From: Candidatus Azambacteria bacterium
GTDB lineage: Bacteria > Patescibacteriota > Minisyncoccia > GWC2-36-17 > JACQAJ01
Reading direction: 5' to 3'
Assembly: GCA_016195045.1 (NCBI GenBank)
Contig: JACQAJ010000020.1
Span: 1-14,907 of the forward strand
Length of the DNA stretch: 14,907 nt
The notes under the pieces: generated by a model
Told to the model about the DNA's origin: nothing
The model's database searches: none
Seen by the model: the letters and a program-made list of their open reading frames with translations, nothing else
Shown: piece by piece, positions 1 through 7,280 of the stretch
Numbering within the stretch: the first letter of the stretch is position 1
How the letters are laid out: every line of letters starts with the position of its first letter
Translations under genes and position numbers: made by a program

Positions 1-16
1 AATTAATCTTAATTTT

Positions 17-1324
17 ATGAAAAACGCTCCGGAACATTTTGATCTAATTGTCGTTGGTGGAGGCGCCTCAGGCATGATGGCAGCTGGCCGAGCTTACGAA
101 GAAAATCCCAATCGGCGTATTCTGTTACTAGAAAAAGCCAAGCAACTAGGAGAAAAACTGCGGATTACCGGAGGGGGACGTTGTAATATTACCAATGCCG
201 AATTTGATACCCGAAAACTTCTTAAACACTATGGTGAAGGAGAACAATTCCTTTACTCGGCTTTTTCACAGTTTAATGTTAAGGATACTTTCTCTTTTTT
301 TGAATCACGTGGTCTTCCTCTCGTTACCCAAGAAAGAAAACGCGCTTTCCCTGTCACTGAAAAAGCCTCGGATGTCGTCCAGGTGATGGAAAAATATGTT
401 CAACAAACTGGTATCACTATCCGCCTCAATGAAAAAGTAAAAAAAATTATTAAAAATGGTAACCTACTCTCGGGAGTTATTTCTAATAAACGCGAATATA
501 CTACTAACACTATCATTCTCTCCTCTGGATCCATGTCACATCCCGAAACTGGTTCCACGGGCGACAGTTTTCAATGGCTAAAAGATCTTGGCCATACAAT
601 TATTACTCCCACTCCAACCCTAGTTCCGCTTTCCGTCAAAGAACCTTGGGTGAAATTACTTTCAGGAGTTTCCCTGACCTCGACCAAGATCACTTTCTTG
701 GCCGACAACATTAAAAAATTCTCGGAAACCGGAAAAATACTTTTCACCCATTTTGGTCTTTCTGGTCCCCTGATTTTAAATAGCGCGAGTCAGGTTTCTG
801 ACCTGCTTTATTCCAAAAAAGTTACTGCCCAAATAGATATGCATCCAGAGATAGATCTCGGAACATTAAAAAATAAAGTAATAGAAATTTTTAAAAATAA
901 TCCCAATAAATTACTTAAAAATATTTTACCGGAAATAGCGCCGCCGGGATTAACACCAGCGATTCTTTCAATACTCAAAAACCATACAGGTTCAAACCAT
1001 ACAGGTTCAACCTGTATGGTTGATGGTGATAAAAGAATTAACAATGTTACCAAAGAAGAACGCGAAATAATTGTTAAACTTCTAAAAAACCTGCCCCTAA
1101 CCATCACTGGACTCATGGACTATGATCGGGCCATTGTGGCCGACGGGGGTGTCCCCTTAAACGAGATCGATACCAAGACTATGAGATCTAAAATTTATAA
1201 AAATCTTTTTATAATTGGCGACCTATTGCATATCCGTCGCCCATCTGGCGGTTACTCTCTTCAACTCTGCTGGACCACTGGCTTCGTTGCTGGCCAACAC
1301 GCAGGAATGACCTGTGACCTGTGA
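17..1324 (+). CDS. HI0933-family FAD-dependent flavoprotein (YhiN-like)
   Basis: Predicted cytosolic flavoprotein of the HI0933/YhiN family (NAD(P)/FAD-dependent oxidoreductase); the substrate is not established for the family. The N-terminus carries the dinucleotide-binding motif VVGGGASGMMAA (about residues 12-23), followed by the family hallmark GEKLRITGGGRCNITN (about 45-60). The C-terminus has the second FAD-contacting block, IIGDLL...RRPSGGYSLQLCWTTGFVAG. At 435 residues it is slightly longer than usual, partly because of an in-frame repeat insertion (positions 980-1021, encoding HTGSNHTGSTC) in a variable region. The ATG at 17 has no visible Shine-Dalgarno sequence, as for most genes here. 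The stop lies in a short GACCTGT direct repeat. Family assignment is strong; the physiological role is unknown. Confidence 0.9.
   Translation: MKNAPEHFDLIVVGGGASGMMAAGRAYEENPNRRILLLEKAKQLGEKLRITGGGRCNITNAEFDTRKLLKHYGEGEQFLYSAFSQFNVKDTFSFFESRGLPLVTQERKRAFPVTEKASDVVQVMEKYVQQTGITIRLNEKVKKIIKNGNLLSGVISNKREYTTNTIILSSGSMSHPETGSTGDSFQWLKDLGHTIITPTPTLVPLSVKEPWVKLLSGVSLTSTKITFLADNIKKFSETGKILFTHFGLSGPLILNSASQVSDLLYSKKVTAQIDMHPEIDLGTLKNKVIEIFKNNPNKLLKNILPEIAPPGLTPAILSILKNHTGSNHTGSTCMVDGDKRINNVTKEEREIIVKLLKNLPLTITGLMDYDRAIVADGGVPLNEIDTKTMRSKIYKNLFIIGDLLHIRRPSGGYSLQLCWTTGFVAGQHAGMTCDL
980..1021. repeat. 15-bp tandem repeat plus inverted copy inside the flavoprotein gene
   Basis: The unit AACCATACAGGTTCA occurs at 980-994 and 995-1009. 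AACCTGTATGGTT at 1009-1021 is the exact reverse complement of AACCATACAGGTT (995-1007). The block is 42 bp, in frame and without stops, so it adds residues in a variable part of the flavoprotein. It looks like a small palindromic insertion that the protein tolerated. Confidence 0.85.
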
Positions 1325-1461
1325 CAATTGTGAAGCTCTAAAAAGATTAAATTTTAAAACAGCACTTCCCTAATACATAAACAATTTAAAAATATTCTCT
1401 GAAACCAAAAAAACCATATTTAAAAAATATGAAAAATCTATAATTTATAATTTATAATTTC

Positions 1462-1632
1462 TTAGGCTTTCGGTAACATTCGGTACATCGTAGTACCACA
1501 AACCTTACACTTTCCTTTGGCGGCTCTTCGGGTGGACTCGCCCTTGCCTTTCATGGTTACCACCTCAACATCACCCATTTCTAAGTCATTTTGTTTACAT
1601 TTCATACAACGACCAACATATTTAGTATCCAT
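1462..1632 (-). CDS. Small zinc-ribbon protein, DUF5679-like
   Basis: A 56-residue protein translated by hand from the reverse strand: ATG at 1632, TAA at 1464-1462. It has two cysteine pairs, RCMKCK near residues 8-13 and KCKVCG near 41-46, separated by a basic segment containing VTMKGKGESTRRAAKGKC. The arrangement YVGRCxxC...GxCxxCGTxMYRML matches the pattern of the DUF5679 domain, a one-domain zinc ribbon I know from Patescibacteria and archaea. Structural zinc binding is inferred from the four cysteines; a nucleic-acid-binding role is only a guess. It stands alone on the minus strand, divergent from the small zinc protein at 1907, with 274 bases between the start codons. No Shine-Dalgarno sequence is visible. 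Confidence 0.8.
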   Translation of the reverse strand: MDTKYVGRCMKCKQNDLEMGDVEVVTMKGKGESTRRAAKGKCKVCGTTMYRMLPKA

Positions 1633-1906
1633 TGTGTTGATTAACTTAATCTCTAACTTATAGATAATTAAGCTATTTTAAGCTATTTTTGACCTTTATT
1701 TACCCATATTTAAGGGTATTTTATATATAAAGTATATATAGGTTAATTATAAACATTGAATTTTAAAAGTCAAAGTAGTAAGATACATATAATGGTGGAA
1801 TTAATTGAGTTTAAAGAACATTTTTAAAAAATAAAGAAGTTAGATAAATAAGATTAATAATAGCCAAAAAGGTCAAAAAATATTTATAAATAGTAAAAAC
1901 AATAAA
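1633..1906. other. Divergent intergenic region, AT-rich
   Basis: This 274-base region separates two divergent small zinc-protein genes, so it must hold both promoters. It is very AT-rich, with TATA-like runs near 1720-1740 and a perfect TATAAT at 1788-1793 on the plus strand, but no convincing -35 box at the right distance. No coding potential is visible. Confidence 0.5.
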
Positions 1907-2098
1907 ATGGCTTATCAAGACGCAAACCAAGGTGGTGGTTCAACAAGACCAGGAATGATTGATGTTTCATCAATGAACATCCGTTGCTCTAACCCACAAT
2001 GTGAAAAACCAGAAATCACTGAATTACCTTTTATGCCTAAAGGAACCAATGGAATCTACTGCCGAACTTGTCTCCCAAAATTCAAGAACCGAAATTAA
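1907..2098 (+). CDS. Small CxxC-x17-CxxC-like zinc-binding protein
   Basis: A 63-residue protein with a Gly/Ser-rich N-terminus (about 1-20) and then a compact cysteine domain: CSNPQC, a 20-residue spacer containing ELPFMPKG, then YCRTCLPKF. The spacing and the xLPFxP...YCRxCxPKF signature resemble the CxxC-x17-CxxC zinc domain common in Patescibacteria, except that the first pair is CX4C rather than CX2C. Four cysteines probably bind one zinc; function is unknown. The ATG at 1907 has no Shine-Dalgarno sequence. A strong hairpin terminator begins 16 bases after the stop, so this is probably a single-gene transcript. Confidence 0.8.
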   Translation: MAYQDANQGGGSTRPGMIDVSSMNIRCSNPQCEKPEITELPFMPKGTNGIYCRTCLPKFKNRN

Positions 2099-2113
2099 TA
2101 ATCAGTGACGAAT

Positions 2114-2150
2114 AACTAATTACCCCGGTGTTGAATCGGGGTAATTAGTT
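2114..2150 (+). terminator. Hairpin terminator after the small zinc protein
   Basis: Perfect 14-bp stem: AACTAATTACCCCG at 2114-2127 pairs with CGGGGTAATTAGTT at 2137-2150 around a 9-base loop. Only a short T-run follows (TTT at 2149-2151), so it may work in either direction. Its place just after the stop codon supports a terminator role. Confidence 0.75.
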
Positions 2151-2200
2151 TAAGGGTATATAGACTAATTAAATTTAAGATTGAATAGCAAATTTTCTAC

Positions 2201-2235
2201 AAACTACAAACTACAAACTACTCACTACCAACTAA
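2201..2235. repeat. Heptamer array (AAACTAC) upstream of tRNA-Leu
   Basis: Three exact AAACTAC units (2201-2221) are followed by two degenerate ones, TCACTAC and CAACTAA, ending 5 bases before the tRNA. The same 7-bp family recurs at 9767-9790 and 10406-10461. Confidence 0.7.
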
Positions 2236-2240
2236 TTGAG

Positions 2241-2326
2241 GCCGGGGTGGCGAAATGGCAGACGCACAGGTTTCAAAAACCTGCGAGAGCAATCTCATGA
2301 GGGTTCAAGTCCCTCCCCCGGCACCA
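2241..2326 (+). tRNA. tRNA-Leu (anticodon CAA)
   Basis: An 86-base class II tRNA with encoded CCA. The acceptor stem GCCGGGG pairs with CCCCGGC, the discriminator is A at 2323 and CCA follows at 2324-2326. The anticodon arm has stem CAGGT/ACCTG and loop TTCAAAA, giving anticodon CAA, which reads UUG leucine codons. The long variable arm and the T-loop TTCAAGT fit tRNA-Leu. Downstream, 28 bases lead to a broken dehydrogenase fragment; no separate terminator is evident. Confidence 0.95.
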
Positions 2327-2354
2327 AGTTTTACTTTTAAAAATCCTCGAACAT

Positions 2355-2540
2355 ATGAAAGCGATAGTACTTAACGAAACTGGTGGAATTGAAGTATTGA
2401 AAGTCGGTGAGACTACTCTACCAGAAATCAGTCCTCACGACTATTTAGTCAAAATAAAATACGCGGAAGTTAATTATGCTAATATTTGCTATTATCAACT
2501 AAATGACCAAAGAACTCGATTTAAAAAAAGAAATTGTTGA
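2355..2540 (+). pseudogene. Alcohol dehydrogenase / quinone oxidoreductase N-terminal remnant
   Basis: The 61-codon frame begins MKAIVLNETGGIEVLKVGE and continues LPEISPHDYLVKIKYAEVNYANI. This matches the first ~48 residues of medium-chain zinc alcohol dehydrogenases and quinone oxidoreductases (usual form MKA...GGPEVL...P.P.P.E.LVKV.A..VN..D). Homology stops near 2500, just where prfB begins in another frame (ATG 2503). The last residues are only the shadow of prfB, and the rest of the ~320-residue enzyme is absent. The NAD-binding domain is missing, so activity is not expected. It is probably a deletion scar, although a short translated leader ahead of prfB cannot be excluded. Confidence 0.7.
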
Positions 2541-3561
2541 TCTTTTTAGTGAATTTCAATCCCTGAAAACTGGTATTTTTGACTGGGATAAAACACAAAA
2601 GACTTTGATTGAATTAGAAAAGAAGATTAACGAACCGGATTTTTTTAAAGATCATATTGAAGCTCAAAAAACTTTAAAATTATTGAGTATCCTTAAAGAA
2701 ACAACTAAATTTTGGGAAGACTTGGAAGTTAAAATTAAATCGATTAGTAAAATTGAAGAAATTTTTCAACTTCGAAAAGAATTAAATAAAGAAAAAATTA
2801 AAGCTCTCATGACTGGACCCTATGATCAGAATAATGTTATTTTATCAATTCAAGCGGGGGCAGGCGGTCATGATGCTCAAGACTGGGCTGAAATGCTTTT
2901 GAAAATGTATCAACGTTACGCTGATCGAAAAAATTGGCCCTGGAAAATTCTTCATTACCATGAAGGACCGGAAGGTGGAATTATTAACGCTTCTTTAGAA
3001 ATACAAGGCCAATATTGTTATGGTTATTTAAAAAAAGAAAATGGTGTTCATCGTTTAGTCAGAATCTCGCCTTTCTCCGCTAAAAATCTACGCCATACTG
3101 GGTTCGCAATGGTCGAAATTTTACCAGAATTTAGTGAAATCAATGAAAGAGAAGTCAATATCAATGAAGAAGATTTACGAATTGATTTTTATCGTTCCGG
3201 CGGGGCGGGCGGCCAAAATGTTAATAAGGTCGAAACGGCCGTGAGATTAACCCATCTTCCCACTGGATTAGTGGCCGCTTGTCAGACGGAAAGATTTCAA
3301 GCCACCAACAAAAAGAAAGCCCTGTCGATCTTAAAATCGAAAATAGTTCACCTGCTCGAGAAACATCAAATCAAAGAAATTAGCGAACTAAAAGGAGAAA
3401 AAGTTAAAATCGAATGGGGACACCAAATCCGTTCTTATGTCCTCCACCCTTATAAATTAGTTAAAGATCACCGGAGTAAAATTGAAACAACTAAAACCGA
3501 AGAAGTTCTTGATGGCGATTTAGATTTATTCATCGAAGCCGAAATTGCTTTGGATAAGTAA
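2503..3561 (+). CDS. prfB: Peptide chain release factor 2 (RF2)
   Basis: RF2 releases the finished peptide at UGA and UAA stop codons on the ribosome. The protein has 352 residues, close to the family length of about 365. The anticodon-like tripeptide SPF is at about residues 189-191, which marks RF2 rather than RF1 (PxT). The peptidyl-hydrolysis motif [18 protein letters not shown] holds GGQ at 236-238. [14 protein letters not shown] (about 119-132) is a conserved RF2 block. The classical programmed +1 frameshift is absent: where many prfB genes read CTT TGA C, this one reads ATT TTT GAC (Ile-Phe-Asp, residues 25-27) in one frame, so that autoregulation is not expected. The ATG lies inside the tail of the upstream dehydrogenase remnant. 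ftsE and ftsX follow, an order I recall from many bacteria. Confidence 0.95.
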   Translation: MTKELDLKKEIVDLFSEFQSLKTGIFDWDKTQKTLIELEKKINEPDFFKDHIEAQKTLKLLSILKETTKFWEDLEVKIKSISKIEEIFQLRKELNKEKIKALMTGPYDQNNVILSIQAGAGGHDAQDWAEMLLKMYQRYADRKNWPWKILHYHEGPEGGIINASLEIQGQYCYGYLKKENGVHRLVRISPFSAKNLRHTGFAMVEILPEFSEINEREVNINEEDLRIDFYRSGGAGGQNVNKVETAVRLTHLPTGLVAACQTERFQATNKKKALSILKSKIVHLLEKHQIKEISELKGEKVKIEWGHQIRSYVLHPYKLVKDHRSKIETTKTEEVLDGDLDLFIEAEIALDK

Positions 3562-3573
3562 TTTGTGATATAA

Positions 3574-3752
3574 TAGACTTGTTCCTTGATATATTTCAAC
3601 TACAATGTTTACCTTTTTAATGAAATCGCGTCAGACTTCATAAAAATTGTTCCACCATAACTCGGTTATGCCTCAACAATTTTTACTCGTCTTCCTTATT
3701 TCATTTAAAAATCTAAACATTTCGTTATGAAATATATCAAGGAACAAGTCTA
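3574..3752. repeat. 179-bp long inverted-repeat element (MITE-like or structured RNA)
   Basis: The ends are exact inverted copies: 3574-3598 pairs with 3728-3752, starting TAGACTTGTTCCTTGATATA, 25 bp without mismatch. Nested pairings continue inward: AATGTTTA (3604-3611) with 3714-3721, AATGAAAT (3619-3626) with 3698-3705, TAAAAATTGTT (3641-3651) with 3675-3685, and CATAAC (3656-3661) with GTTATG (3665-3670) at the tip. The whole block can therefore fold as one long interrupted hairpin. TA at both outer ends would fit a TA target duplication of a mariner/IS630-type MITE, but no transposase is nearby. It fills the prfB-ftsE gap. Confidence 0.8.
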
Positions 3753-3801
3753 AAATCTTATTGTTAGAAATTTTTATTTTATACCTAACAAGCTAATTTT
3801 T

Positions 3802-4491
3802 ATGATTCTCTTTAAAGACATTTCCAAAACTTATAAAATTAATAGCCATGAAGTGACCCCGCTTCAAAATATCAATTTAAAAATTGACAATGGCGAGTTT
3901 GTCATCGTCGCTGGTCCTTCGGGCGCCGGTAAAACATCCCTACTAAGGCTTTTGACTTGCGAAGATCGGCCCAGTACTGGCGAGATCTATCTGGATACTC
4001 TAAAAATTAATGATTTAAAGAATAGTGAACTCCCCTTTTTGAGACGAAAAATTGGTTCGATTTTTCAAGATTTTAAATTACTCCCCAGAAAAACGGTCTA
4101 TGAAAATGTCGCCTTTGCCTTGGAAGTGATCGGAAAAAATAATAAAGAAATAAAGGAAACAGTTTTGGAAGTTTTAGAGCTAGTCGGACTAGAAAAATTA
4201 ATCTATAATTTCCCTCATGAGATCTCCGGCGGTGAAATGCAAAGAACCGCCATTGCCCGAGCCATTATCTCAAAACCGGATATTTTAACTGCTGATGAAC
4301 CCACTGGAAATCTTGATCCTCTAGTCAGCTGGGAAATTGTCAATCTGCTGACCAAAATCAATGAACTAGGCACGACCGTTATTCTTTCCAGTCATAACAA
4401 AGAAATGATTGACGCCCTAAAAAAACGCGTTGTCACACTCAAGAATGGTAAAATCATTAGAGACGAACAAAAAGGAAAATTTATCTTTTAG
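3802..4491 (+). CDS. ftsE: Cell-division ABC ATPase FtsE
   Basis: ATPase of the FtsEX complex, which sits at the inner face of the membrane and controls cell-wall hydrolases during division. It is full length at 229 residues. Walker A is GPSGAGKT (38-45), the Q-loop is IFQD (about 87-90), the signature is ISGGEMQR (141-148), and Walker B is ILTADEP with the D-loop TGNLD (161-171). The H-loop is LSSHNKE. FtsE is told from other small ABC ATPases by the compact N-terminus (ILFKDISKTY, FKLLPRKTVYENVAFALEV) and by the ftsX partner downstream. The ATG follows a non-Shine-Dalgarno, AT-rich leader. A 104-base repeat-rich spacer separates it from ftsX, where the two genes are usually adjacent or overlapping. 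Confidence 0.93.
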   Translation: MILFKDISKTYKINSHEVTPLQNINLKIDNGEFVIVAGPSGAGKTSLLRLLTCEDRPSTGEIYLDTLKINDLKNSELPFLRRKIGSIFQDFKLLPRKTVYENVAFALEVIGKNNKEIKETVLEVLELVGLEKLIYNFPHEISGGEMQRTAIARAIISKPDILTADEPTGNLDPLVSWEIVNLLTKINELGTTVILSSHNKEMIDALKKRVVTLKNGKIIRDEQKGKFIF

Positions 4492-4499
4492 AATAATCC

Positions 4500-4590
4500 A
4501 CGAATGGCAACGAATACCATTTACTAATTGCAACGAATATTAATAAAATAGATTCGTCGCCATTCGTAATTAATTTGTCGCCATTCGTAA
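4500..4590. repeat. ACGAAT/ATTCGT repeat cluster between ftsE and ftsX
   Basis: ACGAATGGCAACGAAT (4500-4515) is inverted at 4552-4567 as ATTCGTCGCCATTCGT, with 15 of 16 bases pairing. GTCGCCATTCGTAA is also repeated directly at 4556-4569 and 4577-4590. The cluster can fold into a stem-loop across the ftsE-ftsX spacer. It contains an in-frame TTG at 4575 that would add seven repeat-derived residues to FtsX. Confidence 0.75.
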
Positions 4591-4595
4591 ATTAT

Positions 4596-5547
4596 ATGAT
4601 GTTTGAATTATTTCCCAACTTAACAAGAGTGATCAAATCAGGGTTTACTAGCTTCACCCGAGATAGTCTTTTATCTATTACCACCATCTTTATAATTTCT
4701 TTAAATTTAGTCGTCATCGGTGGTATTTTACTCTTTTCAGTGATGACCAAAGAAGTTCTTAAAGGAATTGAAGATAAAATAAATATTTCAATTTACTTTA
4801 AAGATGGAGTTCAGGAAGGAGAAATTAGAGCCATTCAAGGCAGTCTTTCAGTTGTCAAAGAGATCAAGGAGATTGAATATATCTCTAAAAATGATGCCTT
4901 GGAAAAATTCAAAGACAAACGAAAAGATGATGTGGTTATTATCGAAACTATTGAAGAACTAGAATCTAATCCCCTTCAAAATTCTTTAAAAATTAAAGCC
5001 GTCAACACCAATGATTATCCCAAAATAATTTCTTATTTAGAAATCCCGGAATTTAAAACTAAAATTGATACCATCAATTATTATGAAAATGAAAAAGTTC
5101 TCTCCAGAATAAATAATAAATGAAAAAGTTCTCTCCAGAATAAATAATATAATTTCTGGAGTTGAGAAATCTGGAGCAGTTCTGGCTCTCATCCTTTCAA
5201 TGATTGCGATTCTAATTACTTTTAGTACCATCAAACTAACAATTTATAGCTTCCGAGAAGATATTACCGTGATGAGATTAGTTGGAGCTACTAATTGGTT
5301 TATTCGCGGCCCATTTATCATCGAAGGGATAATTTATGGATTTTTAGCCGCCCTCATCGCTCTGATTGTTCTTTATATGGGAACCGAACAGGTTTCCGGC
5401 TTTCTTAAGGGCTTCTTAGATAATTACAATATATTTTCATATTTTAAAATGAACATTGTAAGAATCTTTGGTTTTCTCATGATAACCGGAGTTCTCTTAA
5501 GTACCGTTAGTAGCCTCATCGCTGTTAGAAAATACTTGAAAATTTAA
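4596..5547 (+). pseudogene. ftsX: ftsX, cell-division permease, frameshifted by a tandem duplication
   Basis: FtsX is the membrane partner of FtsE: one N-terminal transmembrane segment, an extracellular domain, then three transmembrane segments. The first part (4596-5123) holds the first helix (SLLSITTIFIISLNLVVIGGILLFSV) and the outer domain, ending at TGA 5121-5123. The second (frame open from 5113, first ATG 5200) carries the C-terminal helices and the conserved-looking TVMRLVGATNWFIRGPFIIEG. Removing one copy of the 31-bp repeat at 5088-5149 joins them exactly, reading EKVLSRINNIISGVEKSGAV, and gives a normal 306-residue FtsX. The start is ATG 4596 or 4599 rather than the in-repeat TTG at 4575. 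As given, no intact FtsX is made unless by frameshifting. An assembly error is possible. Confidence 0.9.
5088..5149. repeat. Exact 31-bp tandem duplication within ftsX
   Basis: The 31 bases at 5088-5118 (AATGAAAAAGTTCTCTCCAG...) are repeated without change at 5119-5149. Since 31 is not a multiple of three, the second copy shifts the ftsX frame, and the first stop falls at 5121-5123. Perfect identity argues for a very recent event or an assembly artefact. Confidence 0.95.
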
Positions 5548-5622
5548 GTAACTTCAAACCACATATTAAAAGAAAAGCTTGAAATTTATGACAAAATATA
5601 AAATTACGATATAAATTCTCCT

Positions 5623-6375
5623 TTAGGGTTTAAGTTTTTCAATTAATTGATCTTCTAATTTATAAAATTCGTCGGAGCGTTCATGGCGGGGACGAGGAAG
5701 ATGATTAACAAAAATCTTTTCTAGTTTTCCGGGACTGGGTGTTAAAACCGCAATTCGATCAGCTAATTCAATGGCCTCTTTAATAATATGGGTGACCAAA
5801 ATGATGGTCTTTTGACGCGCCCGCCAAATACTAAGAATTTCTTTTCGTAATTGAGAAGCTGTAAATGAATCCAGTTCTGAAAATGGTTCGTCCATAAAAA
5901 TTACATCGGGATCAGTTACTAAAGCTCGGGCGATGCCTACTCTTTGTTTCATACCACCGGAAAGTTCGTGAGGATAAAGATGAGCGGATTTTTCCAGCCC
6001 CAAAAGTTTCAGTTCAGTGTTGATTTTTTCTTTACGAAGATGGTCTGGAACAGAACGGGCAATCAGCGCCAGTTCGACATTTTGGAAAACCGACAGCCAA
6101 GGAAAGAGCGCGAATTGTTGAAAGACAAAACCAATCCGCGACAAAAACTCTTCTGAATCAAATTCTATCGATCCTTCATATTTTTTTTCCAACTTGCTCA
6201 TAATTCGCAATAGTGTTGATTTTCCACAACCTGAGGGGCCCAGAAAAACAAAAAATTCTCCTGGCATAATCTCGAGATTGATGTTTTCCAGTGCGGGCAT
6301 TTCTCTGGATAATCTATGATTCTCATCAGAAAATCTTTTTGTTAATTGTTTTAATATAATCTTTGGTTTTGTCAT
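5623..6375 (-). CDS. ABC transporter ATP-binding protein, NitT/TauT (SsuB/TauB) type
   Basis: Cytosolic ATPase of an importer of the nitrate/sulfonate/taurine class. In its 250 residues, Walker A is GPSGCGKST (about 46-54), the Q-loop is FVFQQFALFPWLSV, the signature is LSGGMKQRVGIARAL (about 138-152), Walker B is VIFMDEPFSELDSFT, and the H-loop is LVTHIIKEAIELADRI. The Q-loop context FALFPWLSVFQNV and the ending LPRPRHERSDEFYKLE are typical of the NitT/TauT subfamily. The cognate permease lies upstream on the same strand, 116 bases away. No substrate-binding protein is present in the window, so the substrate cannot be named. The gene converges with ftsX; no clear terminator is seen in the 75 bases between them. 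Confidence 0.88.
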   Translation of the reverse strand: MTKPKIILKQLTKRFSDENHRLSREMPALENINLEIMPGEFFVFLGPSGCGKSTLLRIMSKLEKKYEGSIEFDSEEFLSRIGFVFQQFALFPWLSVFQNVELALIARSVPDHLRKEKINTELKLLGLEKSAHLYPHELSGGMKQRVGIARALVTDPDVIFMDEPFSELDSFTASQLRKEILSIWRARQKTIILVTHIIKEAIELADRIAVLTPSPGKLEKIFVNHLPRPRHERSDEFYKLEDQLIEKLKP

Positions 6376-6491
6376 AATTTTAACTACCCCACTCTTTCTC
6401 TAATAAACCTAATTCAATTTTTCTTTACGAAGCGAATATTATCTATCCACCCAAAGATCCAATTTAAGAAAAATGGGGTTGATTTCGTAAC

Positions 6492-7214
6492 CTAATCTTC
6501 CATCTGTTTATGGCTCTTCTCTAATAAGGGAAGCCATAATACTTTATTAATAGTAAAAATAATAATTAAAAATCCCAGGACCCCAAAGGCGGTCACCGAA
6601 AAATTCTGAGAAAAAGATTGGAAAAAACTTCCTAAACCCACATGAGTTCCAATAATAATTTCGGTAGCCATTAAGGCTTCCCAACCCTCTCCTAAACCAA
6701 TAATCGATCCGGTGATTAGACCGGGAATGCTAACTGGAAATAAAAAATTAAAAATATATTTCCATCCTTTAAGTTGCATAATTTCTACCGCTTCTTCCCA
6801 TTCATGCTTCATTAATTTTAGAGAACTAATAATCGAAAAAAAGATCGGCCATAAAATAGCCAACACTAAAAAGAAAATAATCGTTTTTTCCGAAACACCG
6901 CCCCAAAAAATTGCCAAGGGTAAGACTGCAAAAGTTGGAAAACTCTGAAGAACATCAAACAAGGGTAGGGCAATCGTCGCGCCCCGACCCCGATAAAAAA
7001 GCGCCGCCAAAATCCAGCCGATAAAAACAGCGATTAAATAGGCAATTAAAAGACGATTAAATGAAACAAAAATATCAGAAAAAAGCTTCCCTGAAGGTAT
7101 ACCAAAAATCTTTGAAAAAGTAAGAAAAAAGATGAAGGGAATTATAATAATTCCAAAAGTAAATATCAAATGCCATCTTGTTTTATAAATTTTTAACAAA
7201 TATTTTTTTCTCAT
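6492..7214 (-). CDS. ABC transporter permease, NitT/TauT (SsuC/TauC) type
   Basis: Integral membrane subunit of the importer, with about six predicted helices in 240 residues, for example IIIIPFIFFLTF, LLIAYLIAVFIGWILAALF and AVLPLAIFWGG. The cytoplasmic EAA loop that docks the ATPase is readable as EEAVEIMQLKGWKYIFNFLFPVSIPGLITG, with the Gly in its usual place, followed by a TEIIIGTHVGLGSFF segment typical of the SsuC/TauC/NrtB class. It starts at ATG 7214 with no Shine-Dalgarno sequence; a TATAAT box lies 32-37 bases upstream. It is cotranscribed with the ATPase downstream. No binding-protein gene precedes or follows, so the pair may use one encoded elsewhere. Confidence 0.87.
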   Translation of the reverse strand: MRKKYLLKIYKTRWHLIFTFGIIIIPFIFFLTFSKIFGIPSGKLFSDIFVSFNRLLIAYLIAVFIGWILAALFYRGRGATIALPLFDVLQSFPTFAVLPLAIFWGGVSEKTIIFFLVLAILWPIFFSIISSLKLMKHEWEEAVEIMQLKGWKYIFNFLFPVSIPGLITGSIIGLGEGWEALMATEIIIGTHVGLGSFFQSFSQNFSVTAFGVLGFLIIIFTINKVLWLPLLEKSHKQMED

Positions 7215-7245
7215 AGATTAAACATCAATATTCTTTACGCTAATA

Positions 7246-7274
7246 ATTATATCATTTTAAAAGATTATTAAGAA
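7246..7274 (-). promoter_or_regulatory. Putative sigma70-type promoter of the ABC transporter pair
   Basis: On the minus strand a perfect TATAAT (7251-7246) is preceded after 17 bases by TTCTTA (7274-7269). Transcription would start about 25 bases upstream of the permease ATG. The -35 box is weak, and TATAAT is frequent by chance in DNA this AT-rich. Confidence 0.4.
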
Positions 7275-7280
7275 ACAAGT

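Noticed and set aside
808..1116. Minus-strand open frame within the flavoprotein gene
   Set aside because: No motif, and the plus-strand flavoprotein is unmistakable over the same bases.
2560..2590. Programmed +1 frameshift in prfB
   Set aside because: The expected site reads ATT TTT GAC in the zero frame with no in-frame TGA, and the gene is open from 2503 to 3561.
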